Under the pieces are notes generated by a model. It did no database searches. It was given only the letters and a program-made list of their open reading frames with translations, and was not told where the DNA came from. 64,000 nt of DNA, taken from NCBI GenBank assembly GCA_965116055.1, contig OZ220466.1:930001-994000 (forward strand), given 5' to 3'. The first letter of the stretch is position 1. The number at the start of each line of letters is the position of its first letter. This DNA is from Bin55 sp965116055 (GTDB lineage Bacteria; Pseudomonadota; Gammaproteobacteria; Pseudomonadales; Azotimanducaceae). Position numbers and translations under genes: made by a program. Of this stretch, positions 27,217 through 36,601 are shown one piece after another.

Positions 27217-28345
27217 GCGTGAATGATCGACCGCTACGGGCATTGATGTCGTACGACTTAAGGACGTTCAGATCGTCGTCAACGATCAGCAGCTCGTCAT
27301 ATAAGTTAATGGTTGGATCGCAATGAGGTGGCGAAATGAGTAATTGCATACCCACTTGTACATCGACTATGGCCGGATCGTACTCAATGCCGCCATGTTC
27401 ATCACCTTTGAATTTGTACGTAGCGCCGCGTGCAGACTCGCCATGGATTTCCGGTAATACCGAGTCCGTGGACAGAGCTTTCAGCCCAGCATCGGTGGTT
27501 GCGTTACCGACTACGTTTGCTGAAATGACAGTGGTCAGGACAAATAGGGCAGGTTCGAACGGTAGTCCCCCGTGCGGCCATTCGATGTTGCTGTATTCGA
27601 TGTCCATGAATGGATAGGAGCCTGCTTGAACCTCCGTTGGAGTGTTTGTTTGACAGTCAATGTTGTACGTGCCGGTACCGCCACCTGTCACAATGGAGCA
27701 CGGGATACGTTGTTCGTGCAATCGTTGTTTAAACGCTTTGACTCGCGACCAAAGTACTTCCACTTGATGTTCGCGTTCACGGAATTTGGGAATGTGCATC
27801 AAGTTGCCTGCGTAGCATTGAATACCGCGAAAGTTAAAGGCAGGATTTTCGTTCAGTACGTGCGCCAACAAGAGGGCGGATGCCTCCATGTCGAGTCCGG
27901 TCCGGTGCATACCTGGGTCAAGGTCAAGCAGGACGTCCAACGGACATTGAGCGTTGAATACGTTGAGCATTTCATCCACTATACGCGGGTTGTCCACAAC
28001 GCAAATGAGCTCGTTTAAACGGCTCCGCAACGCTCGTAAACGGTGAATCTGGCTGCTGAGCGCAAGCGGCGAAGTGATGAGTATGCTGTTTGCTGAGTCG
28101 GCAAGAATTTCTGCCTCGGTTAGCGTGGCGCAACAAATTCCAGTAGCGCCGTTTTGTAGTTGATCCTTCGCGATGGCGCTTGATTTGTGGGTTTTGGCAT
28201 GGGGGCGAAGTGCAATGTTTTGTTCTCTGCAATGTCGCGCCATTTTTTTAAGGTTTGAACGATATGGCGTATTGAGAAGTAATAAGCAAGGTGTTGGCAG
28301 TTCCTTTAAATGCGCCGGTAAGTTGCCAAGATCAATGCTCATCAA
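27209..28345 (-). CDS. D-threonine aldolase/D-serine dehydratase-like PLP enzyme
   Basis: Fold-type III pyridoxal-phosphate enzyme (378 aa) with an alanine-racemase N-terminal barrel and a DSD1-type C-terminal domain. The PLP lysine is in LRPHAKTHKS. Phosphate-binding regions include VTGGGTGTY, and the C-terminal metal site is SPPHCDPTINLYDELL, whose His and Cys are expected to bind zinc or manganese. Members cleave or dehydrate D-hydroxy-amino acids, for example D-threonine to glycine and acetaldehyde. First gene of a leftward group followed by an ion channel, a dehydratase and an acyl-CoA ligase. The second of two starting methionines may be the real start. Confidence 0.9.
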   Translation of the reverse strand: MMSIDLGNLPAHLKELPTPCLLLLNTPYRSNLKKMARHCREQNIALRPHAKTHKSSAIAKDQLQNGATGICCATLTEAEILADSANSILITSPLALSSQIHRLRALRSRLNELICVVDNPRIVDEMLNVFNAQCPLDVLLDLDPGMHRTGLDMEASALLLAHVLNENPAFNFRGIQCYAGNLMHIPKFREREHQVEVLWSRVKAFKQRLHEQRIPCSIVTGGGTGTYNIDCQTNTPTEVQAGSYPFMDIEYSNIEWPHGGLPFEPALFVLTTVISANVVGNATTDAGLKALSTDSVLPEIHGESARGATYKFKGDEHGGIEYDPAIVDVQVGMQLLISPPHCDPTINLYDELLIVDDDLNVLKSYDINARSGRSFTHV

Positions 28346-28615
28346 CTTGAGTGTTTTGCGAATGTAGGTGATGTAATGAGGCGCAAATCAGTTACTCGCG
28401 TGGGTTCGCTAAGACTAGAACTGCAAATCTAAAGTAGAAATTGCTTGACATCGTATGTTTGCATATAAGCCTCGCCGCAATTATTAGTGCACACAGGGCA
28501 TTGACCTAAAACTACTATTGACCGTATCCGCGGTAGCAAATAAATCAACTTGCATTACAGTACGCAACGAGGGTTGAATGTATTCTTACCTTGCTAGATA
28601 GGTCACGAGAAGATC

Positions 28616-29437
28616 ATGTCAGAAGCGTTGCACCTTGAGGAATCGAGTGCGCTTAATGTGGAATTGCTGACCGGTCAAACCGGGGTGAGGATCACCGGTG
28701 TTTCGATTCCATCATTAAGTGATGAGCAAGTCGAGGAAGTGCGTCGACTCGTCGGAGAGTATTGTGTCGGCGTTTTTCCAGGTCAATTTCTAGAGCCTGA
28801 TGAACAGCGCAATTTCATTGCGCGTTTCGGCAAAGTAACGGTCACACCCGGCGTTAATATGCACACCGAGTATGAGATGGTTCATAAAGTCGCCAACCGT
28901 GGCGATCCCGCCAAACCGGTTTCCGGCGGTTTTCACACGGATACCTGCTTTGTGGAACGACCGCCCTCCTTTTCATCGCTCAATGCTGTCGAGGTTCCCA
29001 GTCACGGCGGCGACACCATTTTCTGCAATCAATACATGGCTTACGAAGCACTTTCCGATGTGATGAAAGGATGGTTGAAAGGATTACGTCTGAAGCATGT
29101 CGTAAGCGGTACCGACCGACCTGAAGAATGTCCGGATCCCGTCTGGCACCCAGCGGTACGTACGCATCCAGTTACGGGACACAAGGCACTCTACGTCACG
29201 TTCGCAGACCGGTGCATTGAAGCAGAAGGGATGATGCCAGCAGAAGGTAAAAATCTCATCGAATTCTTATACAAACATTCGCTCAAAGATCATGCGATGT
29301 ACCGACATCGTTGGCGGGTAGGTGACTTTGTCATGTGGGACAATCGGTGTGCAATGCATGCAGCAGTATACGACCATGGCGATCAAGCGCGAGTTCTGTA
29401 CCGAGTGATGTGCGAAGGTGAGAAACCATTCGAATAG
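28616..29437 (+). CDS. TauD/TfdA-family 2-oxoglutarate dioxygenase
   Basis: Fe(II)/2-oxoglutarate-dependent oxygenase (273 aa) that hydroxylates a small organic acid or sulfonate-like substrate. The iron ligands are His107 and Asp109 in GGFHTDTCF and His248 in WDNRCAMHAA. A downstream arginine (Arg259 or Arg263, in DQARVLYRV) should bind the 2-oxoglutarate carboxylate. The N-terminal GVRITGVSIPSLSDEQ and FARFGKVTV-like stretches match the family. It is transcribed divergently from the PLP-enzyme operon, with a 270-base spacer containing a TTGACA-like box at 28445 but no well-spaced -10. The substrate is not predictable. Confidence 0.92.
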   Translation: MSEALHLEESSALNVELLTGQTGVRITGVSIPSLSDEQVEEVRRLVGEYCVGVFPGQFLEPDEQRNFIARFGKVTVTPGVNMHTEYEMVHKVANRGDPAKPVSGGFHTDTCFVERPPSFSSLNAVEVPSHGGDTIFCNQYMAYEALSDVMKGWLKGLRLKHVVSGTDRPEECPDPVWHPAVRTHPVTGHKALYVTFADRCIEAEGMMPAEGKNLIEFLYKHSLKDHAMYRHRWRVGDFVMWDNRCAMHAAVYDHGDQARVLYRVMCEGEKPFE

Positions 29438-29545
29438 AACCTTGTTGAGAACACCCATTGAATAAGTCGTCGCGGGGTTACGGTACAACCAATTCGACTG
29501 GTTTGATGGGTGCCGGTCGTTTACTTTTACACGTAAGCTGCAGAA

Positions 29546-30397
29546 CTACTCCAAGTTAGCGCAATAACTGGCCCAGTAGGCAAACGAAGCTTCGATCTCG
29601 TTCGTGCGCGCTTGAACGATTGGAGCGAAATCCGGATGCGTGAAGATATAGAACTGTTCATGTTGTATCGCGTGCAGCACCATATCGCCAACCATAGCCG
29701 GTTCGATAATGTTGCGCATCACTTCATTATCGGGAGTATCGGAATCTTGATTTCCCAACTCGAAATGACTCTCTTGTATTGAGGGTAGCGATGCAGGTCG
29801 ATTTCGCCCTGCCGTAAAAATATTCGTGTTTACTACACCGGGACATAACACGGACACGCCGATACCTTGTTCGTTTAGTTCTGCCCGCAAGGTCTCCGAT
29901 AATCCGACAACGGCAAATTTGCTCGCGCCATAGACACCGAGTCGAGGTACTGCGATATGCCCTGCTAGCGATGCCGTATTCACAATATGACCGCCTTCAC
30001 CGTGGGCGATCATGTCGGATACAAAAGTGTGTAGACCGTTATATACGCCGTCTAAATTGACATTCATAGTCCAACGCCAGTCATTGGGTTCTGCGTCGGC
30101 TAGTGTGGAACCAGTTACGATTCCGGCGTTGTTAACCAGTACATGGATATTGCCAAAGGAAGCTTTCGTTTCGGCGGCGCCTGCGGCGAGGGACGCCAAA
30201 TCCGATACATCGACTTGAACGCCAATCACGGCCGCATTCGTGTCTTGAAACTCTTCGACGGCAGCCTTCAACGGCGCCGTTTCGATATCTGCAATCGCAA
30301 CTTTCATACCGGCGTTTGCGAAGCTCCGCACCATGGCCAATCCCATACCGCTCGCACCGCCAGTCACGAACGCGGTTTTACCTGCAACATCCTTCAT
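29546..30397 (-). CDS. Short-chain dehydrogenase/reductase
   Basis: Classical SDR (283 aa from the ATG at 30397) using NAD(P) to oxidise or reduce an alcohol/ketone. The cofactor motif is TGGASGMGLAMVRSF, an acidic residue after the second strand (IADIE) favours NAD, and NNAG is present in VLVNNAGIVTG. The catalytic Ser-Tyr-Lys set shows as NTASLAG and YGASKFAVVGLSE. AGGA about ten bases before this ATG supports it over the upstream in-frame start at 30442. The C-terminal HEQFYIFTHPDFAPIVQARTNEIEASF is shared with many uncharacterised SDRs of lipid and steroid clusters, including the one at 54189-55112. Confidence 0.92.
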   Translation of the reverse strand: MKDVAGKTAFVTGGASGMGLAMVRSFANAGMKVAIADIETAPLKAAVEEFQDTNAAVIGVQVDVSDLASLAAGAAETKASFGNIHVLVNNAGIVTGSTLADAEPNDWRWTMNVNLDGVYNGLHTFVSDMIAHGEGGHIVNTASLAGHIAVPRLGVYGASKFAVVGLSETLRAELNEQGIGVSVLCPGVVNTNIFTAGRNRPASLPSIQESHFELGNQDSDTPDNEVMRNIIEPAMVGDMVLHAIQHEQFYIFTHPDFAPIVQARTNEIEASFAYWASYCANLE

Positions 30398-30511
30398 GTT
30401 GAGTTGTCCTATTCCACGACTTTCCCACTGCCACACGTACATCGATATGCGGGATCGGCAGTGAGTAAGCTATTATCGAATATGCTCTAGCGGGAGAGAA
30501 AAAGGAGATTC

Positions 30512-31426
30512 ATGCTCAAAGCCTTGGAATTGAGTCGACATTACGGTGCGGTTCGCGCTGCCGACAATGTTTCATTCAGCATTGAGTCGGGCGAAATCGT
30601 CGGACTCCTAGGCCATAACGGCGCTGGCAAGACCACAGTCATGAAATTGCTTACGGGTTTCATTGAGCCCACATCTGGCGAGGCGTGGGTAAACGACATT
30701 TGCGTACAAAAAGACCCGGTAGCAGCCCAGGCGTGTATCGGCTACTTACCAGAAAGTCAGCCGTTCTACGGCGAAATGACCGTAGCAGACTATCTGACAT
30801 TCTCCGCCGCTATGCGAGGGATACCCATTGACGAACGCGGCGATCGGGTTCGTAAGGTGCTTGCGGATACGGACTTGGACAAGCGTTACCTGGATGCCAT
30901 TGAGAAATTGTCGCGTGGTTATCAACAACGCGTTTCAGTCGCCCAGGCGATATTGCACGAGCCTCCCGTTTTGATTCTAGATGAACCGACGAATGGGTTA
31001 GATCCAACGCAGACGATGCACATGCGCGAGTTGATTCAACGACTTGCGGAATCTTCAACGGTCATTCTTTCGACCCATATCATGCAGGAAGTCGAAGCAA
31101 TCTGCGACCGCGTGTTGATCATGCGCGATGGTCAACTCGTAGTTGACGAACGCCTAGACGAACTCAATCGCGCGACGCGTATCGCCTTGCGTAGCAACGC
31201 CAGTCGCGAGCAATTGGGTAAATTAACAGGTCTTCGCATTGATAAAGGTAGCACTTCGAATGAACACTTTTTGAATGTTGGCGACAAAGTGGACACGAGC
31301 ACCAAGATCCAAGAAATAGTGCCGCAGCTCGTAGCTGCCGACGTGTCAATTTACGGTATTGGTCCCGAACGCAACGACTTAGAGACGCTTTTTGCGCAAG
31401 TAAGCGAGGGCTCCCATGCACCGTAA
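30512..31426 (+). CDS. ABC transporter ATP-binding protein, GldA-like
   Basis: Cytoplasmic ATPase (304 aa) of an ABC-2 exporter. Walker A is GHNGAGKTTVMKLL, the Q-loop region is YLPESQPFYG, the signature is LSRGYQQRVSVAQAIL, Walker B is VLILDEPTNGLD, and the switch is STHIMQEVEAIC. The C-terminal 80 residues form the extra domain usual in NosF/GldA-type proteins. AGGAG upstream of the ATG is a strong ribosome site. It overlaps the permease gene by 11 bases. In Bacteroidetes the related GldA works with GldF and GldG in gliding; in proteobacteria the role of such modules is unknown. Confidence 0.93.
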   Translation: MLKALELSRHYGAVRAADNVSFSIESGEIVGLLGHNGAGKTTVMKLLTGFIEPTSGEAWVNDICVQKDPVAAQACIGYLPESQPFYGEMTVADYLTFSAAMRGIPIDERGDRVRKVLADTDLDKRYLDAIEKLSRGYQQRVSVAQAILHEPPVLILDEPTNGLDPTQTMHMRELIQRLAESSTVILSTHIMQEVEAICDRVLIMRDGQLVVDERLDELNRATRIALRSNASREQLGKLTGLRIDKGSTSNEHFLNVGDKVDTSTKIQEIVPQLVAADVSIYGIGPERNDLETLFAQVSEGSHAP

Positions 31427-34370
31427 CGCAAGTTTGGACATCGCGCGCAAGGAACTTGCGCTGTTTTTTTCGTCGCCTATTGGCTATCTATTCCTCGCCG
31501 TTTTCCTAGGTGTCACGTTATTTGTGTTTTTCTGGGTCGAACAGTTTTTCGCTCGGAACATCGCCGATGTTCGTCCTATGTTTGAATGGCTACCGGTCTT
31601 ACTGATCTTTTTAGCTGCGGCTCTGACCATGCGGTCATGGAGTGACGAACGCCGTGTGGGCACGATCGAATTTTTGTCGACGGTGCCCGTTCAAGATTGG
31701 CAATTGGTTACCGGGAAGTTTTTTGCATGCCTTGCACTGTTGGTTATTGCGCTCGCCATGACTATACCGATTCCGATCAGCGTTGCCCTTCTGGGAAATC
31801 TGGATTGGGGGCCGGTGTTTGCGGGTTACGTCGCCTCGATTTTGCTCGGCGCCGCGTATTTGAGCATCGGCGTATTCGTCAGCGCTCGGAGCGAAAATCA
31901 AATTGTCGCGTTGATATTGTCGGTGTTAGCGTGCTGCGTGTTTTACGCCATTGGCAGCTCGTTTATAACTGAATTGGTCAATAACGAAACGGCCGATGTA
32001 TTACGTGGAATGGGTTCCGGCTCGCGTTTTGAGTCCATTACCCGCGGGGTAGTTGATTTCCGTGATCTGTATTTCTATGTTTCTGTCACACTCTCATTTC
32101 TCGCCTTAAATGTCTATGCACTCCGCCGTATGGGATGGAGTGATAGCGGGAATGCGGATAAACATCGTAACGCGACATTGCTTTTTGCTTTGTTAGTGTT
32201 GAATTTATTGATCGCCAATGTCTGGCTAAATTACGTCAAGGTTCTGCGTTGGGACGTGACGGAAGGTGATCAATACTCAATCTCTGATGTAACGAAAAAT
32301 CAACTCACCCAGCTTACTGAACCTATGTTGATTCGAGGCTACTTTAGTGCAAAGACGCATCCTCTACTAGCGCCCTTGGTGCCGCAGTTGAGGGATCTTC
32401 TAGCAGAATATGAACTGTCCGGCGGCAATGTGGTGCGCGTTGAAATAATCGACCCAACTGAGAACCCCGAACTAGAAGACGAAGCGAACTCTAAGTACGG
32501 CATTCGACCTGTACCTTTCCAAGTTCGAGACCGGCACGAGGCCAGTCTAGTTAACTCGTATTTCAATGTACTTGTGATGTACGGCGATGACTATGAGGTG
32601 TTGAGTTTTCAAGATCTCATTGAAGTCAAAGCTGAAAGCGAATTTGATTTGGACGTGAAGCTCAAAAATCCTGAATATCAAATCACGCGCAGCATTAAAA
32701 AAGTGCAATCAGGATTCAGAAGTGGCGGTTCCCCGTTTGATTTCATCCAAGAGCCGGTGCGTTTCACTGGATACCTATCGACTGAAGCGACCTTGCCGCC
32801 TGAGCTGGAAGCCGGTCGCACGCCACTCATTGAGGCCCTCAAGGAGCTTGAAGAAGGATCGGGCGATACATTCTCGTGGCGTATCGTCGATCCTGCTGCC
32901 GATGACGGTGCAGTTGCCGACAAAATCGCGGCAGAGCTTGGCCTTCAACCGATGGCGGCGAGCCTGTTCGACGTCAACCGGTTTTACTACTACCTTACGT
33001 TGACGAACGACCGTATCGTTGTGACGCTACCCATTCCTGAAAGTATGGATAAGGATGGATTTGCCCGAGTATTAGAAGAAGGCTTACATCGTTTTGCTAC
33101 TGGGTTACTCACTTCAATTGCGCTATACAGTCCTACGCCCCCGCCGCAAATGCCTCAGCAGAATCCGTACATGCAACAGCCGCAGCAGGTGGATGATTTT
33201 CGTGAGGTTTATGCGGCTCTAACGGAAGATTTTGACGTGCAGAAGGTATCGCTTGATACTCCGGTTCCAACGGAATCGGATCTGCTGCTCGTTGTTGGTC
33301 CCGACGCGTTGAGTAAAACAAAGGTTTTTCACATTGATCAGTTCTTGATGGCCGGGGGGACGGTTGTTATCTTGTCGGGTAGCTACACGACTTCTTTGAT
33401 GCATCAAGTAATGACTGCGGTCCCAACTAATACAGGTATGGACGATTGGCTATCCCACCATGGTGTTGAGATAGAGCGGGCTATGCTCATGGATAGCAAC
33501 AACGCCAAGCTAGCGTTGCCGGTTACACGTCGCGTGGGACCGATTTCGATTCAAGAAGTAAGGATGTTCGATTACCCATTCTTTGTAGAAATTCCACCAT
33601 CTGGTTTTAATGCCGATAACCCAATTACGAATGCCTTCAATCAGTTGGCTTTACCTTGGAGTTCACCAGTAAAAGTCAACGCGGAGATGCAAAGCGAACG
33701 GGAAGTCACGACTTTGTTGCATACGGGTAGCACGGCATGGCGTGATAGCGCACCAGACATCATGCCCAAAGTGAATGAATCCGGCGAGTCGCCATATCGT
33801 CCAACTGCGGACCAGCAAGAAGAGATCGTCGGTATATTGCTTGAAGGTCGTTTTGCATCGTTTTTTGAAGAATCGCCGGTATACCAGGAAGCTGTCGAAT
33901 CCGCAGCTGAGGAGGCTGCAGATGAGGCATCGGAATCAGCGGAAGAATCGGATGCAATGGACAGTGACATGGATCTTGCTGAATCCGAAGATACGTTAGG
34001 TGAAGTGGCCAGCGTAATCGCTCAGTCGCCTGAATCAGCGCGATTGATCGTCATTGGTTCATCGTCGATCGTTTCGGATTCGGCTATAGGCTTGTTGGCG
34101 TCAGCGCGCGGTCAGCGCTATACCGGCAGCACGCAGCTCATCGCGAATATCGCCGATTGGTCGGTTGAAGACACAGCACTGATGTCTATTCGCGGTCGTG
34201 GGCACTTTGCTCGTACATTGCCAGCGTTAAGCACCCTTGATCGGCAGGTATGGGAATACGTGAATTACGCCCTGGCGTTGCTACTCATCGCGATGACGTT
34301 TGCCGCTAACCAGTTCCAACGCGCTCAGCGTAATCAACGTTACCGTGAACTCTTAGGAGGTGCAGCATGA
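31416..34370 (+). CDS. ABC-2 permease fused to a GldG-like periplasmic domain
   Basis: A 984-residue inner-membrane protein. Residues 1-240 are an ABC-2 permease with about six helices (GYLFLAVFLGVTLFVFFW, ILLGAAYLSIGVFV, IVALILSVLACCVFYAIG). Another membrane helix (ATLLFALLVLNLLIANVWL) introduces a large periplasmic GldG-like/DUF-type region with a glutamine amidotransferase-like fold (DLLLVVGPDALSKTKVFHIDQFLMAGG). A very acidic low-complexity insert of Glu, Ser, Ala and Asp spans about residues 830-865. A final helix (WEYVNYALALLLIAMTFAAN) closes the protein. So GldF and GldG are fused here. The stop overlaps the next start by four bases (ATGA). Confidence 0.9.
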   Translation: MHRNASLDIARKELALFFSSPIGYLFLAVFLGVTLFVFFWVEQFFARNIADVRPMFEWLPVLLIFLAAALTMRSWSDERRVGTIEFLSTVPVQDWQLVTGKFFACLALLVIALAMTIPIPISVALLGNLDWGPVFAGYVASILLGAAYLSIGVFVSARSENQIVALILSVLACCVFYAIGSSFITELVNNETADVLRGMGSGSRFESITRGVVDFRDLYFYVSVTLSFLALNVYALRRMGWSDSGNADKHRNATLLFALLVLNLLIANVWLNYVKVLRWDVTEGDQYSISDVTKNQLTQLTEPMLIRGYFSAKTHPLLAPLVPQLRDLLAEYELSGGNVVRVEIIDPTENPELEDEANSKYGIRPVPFQVRDRHEASLVNSYFNVLVMYGDDYEVLSFQDLIEVKAESEFDLDVKLKNPEYQITRSIKKVQSGFRSGGSPFDFIQEPVRFTGYLSTEATLPPELEAGRTPLIEALKELEEGSGDTFSWRIVDPAADDGAVADKIAAELGLQPMAASLFDVNRFYYYLTLTNDRIVVTLPIPESMDKDGFARVLEEGLHRFATGLLTSIALYSPTPPPQMPQQNPYMQQPQQVDDFREVYAALTEDFDVQKVSLDTPVPTESDLLLVVGPDALSKTKVFHIDQFLMAGGTVVILSGSYTTSLMHQVMTAVPTNTGMDDWLSHHGVEIERAMLMDSNNAKLALPVTRRVGPISIQEVRMFDYPFFVEIPPSGFNADNPITNAFNQLALPWSSPVKVNAEMQSEREVTTLLHTGSTAWRDSAPDIMPKVNESGESPYRPTADQQEEIVGILLEGRFASFFEESPVYQEAVESAAEEAADEASESAEESDAMDSDMDLAESEDTLGEVASVIAQSPESARLIVIGSSSIVSDSAIGLLASARGQRYTGSTQLIANIADWSVEDTALMSIRGRGHFARTLPALSTLDRQVWEYVNYALALLLIAMTFAANQFQRAQRNQRYRELLGGAA

Positions 34371-35266
34371 ATCGAGCGATGTTGGCGGGACTGCTCGCCT
34401 TGCAAGTATTAGTCGTTGGCGCTGTGCTTGCGTGGAATATGCGTCCTCCGGAACAGCCGGAGGCATTTTTCGATTTCGACCCTGATGCGATCACGGATAT
34501 TCAGATCGTTTCAGCTGAACATCAGATTCATATCAATAAAACTGATACTGGGTGGCAGTTAGCTGACGGTAAGCCTGCCGACGCAACGAAGGTGCAGGAT
34601 GTGCTCGACAAACTGGCGACCTCCTCGGCCGGTTGGCCAGTAGCAACGAGACAGTCGACCGCAGAGCGATTTGAGGTGACCGAGGAGAAATTTCAAAAAC
34701 ACCTCACGTTGCGCGCTGAAGAGGAAGTGGTTGCGGATGTCTACTTCGGTACGTCGCCGAGCTACCGCAAGGTTCATGTGAGCGATATTGATGGCGGTCC
34801 GGTGTTCGCGATTGAATTCTCGAATTATGAGTTAGGCTCCGACAATGCGGCTTGGTTGGACAAGCAATTGCTCCGACCGCAAGGTACGCTCCAGCGCCTT
34901 AGCCATGAAGGTGAATACATCTTGAACTACGTTGACGAGACGTGGGTTGCAGAGTCCGGCGTGGTGCTAGATGCCGATGCCGTAGATAAGGTTATCGGTC
35001 GATTTGAAAATTTAAGCGTGTACACGATCAGCGACGCTGCACTACCTGAACAGCCGACTGCCCGCATATCTTGGACGGACGATGGCGGAGAGACATTGCT
35101 TTCGCTCTTTCACCTTGAGGAAGAGGACGAGTGGGTTGCGACCTCCGATCGTGTGGCTGGTCAGTATGGCATTTCTACGTACATTGCCAAAGACATGGCG
35201 ATGTCTTTAGAAGACTTACTCCCGCAAGAAGAAGATTCGGCAGAGGCTGCCGACCCTTCCGATTGA
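34367..35266 (+). CDS. DUF4340 domain-containing protein
   Basis: Membrane-anchored periplasmic protein (299 aa). One N-terminal helix (MLAGLLALQVLVVGAVLAW) is followed by a repeated DUF4340 domain. The first repeat runs from DITDIQIVSAEHQIHINKTDTGWQL to VATRQSTAERFEV; the second covers LQRLSHEGEYILNYVDETWVAESG. The C-terminal tail is rich in acidic residues (LLPQEEDSAEAADPSD). It ends a three-gene operon with the GldA-like ATPase and fused GldFG-like permease, the usual partnership of this domain. Function unknown, probably an assembly or substrate-handling partner outside the membrane. Confidence 0.9.
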   Translation: MNRAMLAGLLALQVLVVGAVLAWNMRPPEQPEAFFDFDPDAITDIQIVSAEHQIHINKTDTGWQLADGKPADATKVQDVLDKLATSSAGWPVATRQSTAERFEVTEEKFQKHLTLRAEEEVVADVYFGTSPSYRKVHVSDIDGGPVFAIEFSNYELGSDNAAWLDKQLLRPQGTLQRLSHEGEYILNYVDETWVAESGVVLDADAVDKVIGRFENLSVYTISDAALPEQPTARISWTDDGGETLLSLFHLEEEDEWVATSDRVAGQYGISTYIAKDMAMSLEDLLPQEEDSAEAADPSD

Positions 35267-35288
35267 CGCTTGGAGAGAATGTTCGAAG

Positions 35289-35816
35289 TTACGAGTCGCG
35301 CTTAGCAATGCCGAGTTCGCCAAGTCGCGCTGCGATATCCTCTGCGGCGGTGCTGGGGTTGACTTTTGTGTCGATTGCCAGAACTTTGCCGTTTGTGCCG
35401 ATATAAACATTGTGCCGGTTAGAAAAACCGTATGGATTCATGACGTTGTAGCGTTGCGCTACGGATTTATCAGGGTCGGCCAGCAAGGGGAAATTCGCGG
35501 CCATGGATTCGGCAAATTTCGTTACCTCATCAATAGGGTCAACGCTAACCATGAAATAGGAAGCCTTGTATTCGCGAATAAGATCGCCTTTCTCGGTAAG
35601 CGACTTACATTCCATGGTACAGCCTTTCGTGAATGCTTTGGGATACCATGCGAGCACGACTACATCGCTGTTTTGAAGGAGCTCGGACAAGCGGTAAGTT
35701 TTGCCGTCGCTACCTTGCAGCGAGAAGTCTGGCGCCGTATCGCCGATGCTTAAAGCAGTGCACCATGCCAAGGCGACGGCGATTGCTAGATAGCGAAAAA
35801 ATGTTTGAAACTTCAT
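35289..35816 (-). CDS. Exported peroxiredoxin, AhpC/TSA (BCP-like)
   Basis: Thiol peroxidase (175 aa) reducing peroxides. An N-terminal hydrophobic segment (FFRYLAIAVALAWCTALS) looks like a signal peptide, implying a periplasmic location. The core reads DTAPDFSLQGSDGKTYRLSELL and VVLAWYPKAFTKGCTMECKSL: Cys66 is the expected peroxidatic cysteine and Cys70 a likely resolving cysteine, in the BCP-like arrangement but with one residue fewer between them. It ends convergently 22 bases from the DUF4340 gene and stands alone. The reductant is unknown; no thioredoxin-like gene is adjacent. Confidence 0.9.
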   Translation of the reverse strand: MKFQTFFRYLAIAVALAWCTALSIGDTAPDFSLQGSDGKTYRLSELLQNSDVVVLAWYPKAFTKGCTMECKSLTEKGDLIREYKASYFMVSVDPIDEVTKFAESMAANFPLLADPDKSVAQRYNVMNPYGFSNRHNVYIGTNGKVLAIDTKVNPSTAAEDIAARLGELGIAKRDS

Positions 35817-35849
35817 GGCAACCGATTAACAGAAGAGAATAGCTGAATA

Positions 35850-36590
35850 TTAGACATGAGTACCGATTGAACGCTGGCTCGCATTGTCGCGCTCCCGAGG
35901 TAAGAGCGAAAAACAAGCAACGGCGACAAGTGCGCCGATCAGTTGGGCAAGAACGAAAGGAATTGCATCGACAGGCGCGATTCCAGAGAAGGATTCGGTA
36001 AGGCAACGAGCGATCGTGACTGCCGGATTAGCAAAGGATGTCGAAGCGGCGAACCAATACGCGCCGGCAATATACAGGCCAACGTTTGGGGCAATCCAGT
36101 GAGGATTGACACGCAGTGTCCCAAGGACCGTTGCAACAAGACCAAATGTTGCTACTACCTCAGCAATCCATGACCCTACGGAAAGCCGAGAGTTGTTCGA
36201 CGTTTGCAGGATATCAAGGTCGAACATCACGTGTGCAAGCCAGGTGCCGCTGATGCCGCCCAAAATTTGCATGAACATATAAAGTGCTGCAAGTAGCAAA
36301 GGGATTTCTTTACGACACGAGAATGCAAAGGTGACAGCTGGATTGAGGTGTGCTCCTGACAGGGGTCGAATGACGGTTATGAGTACGGTTAGCATGACAC
36401 CAGTCGCAACTGCGTTCGCTAACAATGCAATCGCATCGTTTCCTTGCGCGAGAGTTTCGGCCATGATTCCAGAGCCGACAACCGTTGCAACCAGAAACAA
36501 CGTTCCAATAAATTCACCGCTGAGTTTCGCGGTTGTCGACGTCAAATTACTGCTCTGACTATCCAAATCGCATCGATTGTAAAAAAGCAA
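35850..36590 (-). CDS. Aquaporin/MIP-family channel
   Basis: Six-helix membrane channel (up to 246 aa) for water or small neutral solutes. Both half-helix motifs are intact: AHLNPAVTFAF and SFANPAVTIAR. The helices EFIGTLFLVATVVGSGIM and IALLANAVATGVMLTVLITV match aquaporin family members often found near arsenic genes, although none is seen here. The start is unresolved: the longest frame begins with TTG at 36590, and other TTG codons occur at 36566 and 36545; no in-frame ATG precedes the first helix. The divergent lipoprotein starts at 36602, so promoters must overlap coding sequence. Confidence 0.88.
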   Translation of the reverse strand: MLFYNRCDLDSQSSNLTSTTAKLSGEFIGTLFLVATVVGSGIMAETLAQGNDAIALLANAVATGVMLTVLITVIRPLSGAHLNPAVTFAFSCRKEIPLLLAALYMFMQILGGISGTWLAHVMFDLDILQTSNNSRLSVGSWIAEVVATFGLVATVLGTLRVNPHWIAPNVGLYIAGAYWFAASTSFANPAVTIARCLTESFSGIAPVDAIPFVLAQLIGALVAVACFSLLPRERDNASQRSIGTHV

Positions 36591-36601
36591 CCGGCATTCG
36601 T

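Noticed and set aside
28445..28467. Sigma-70 promoter before the TauD-type gene
   Set aside because: TTGACA is perfect, but the nearest TATAAG lies only 13 bases away, too close for a normal promoter.
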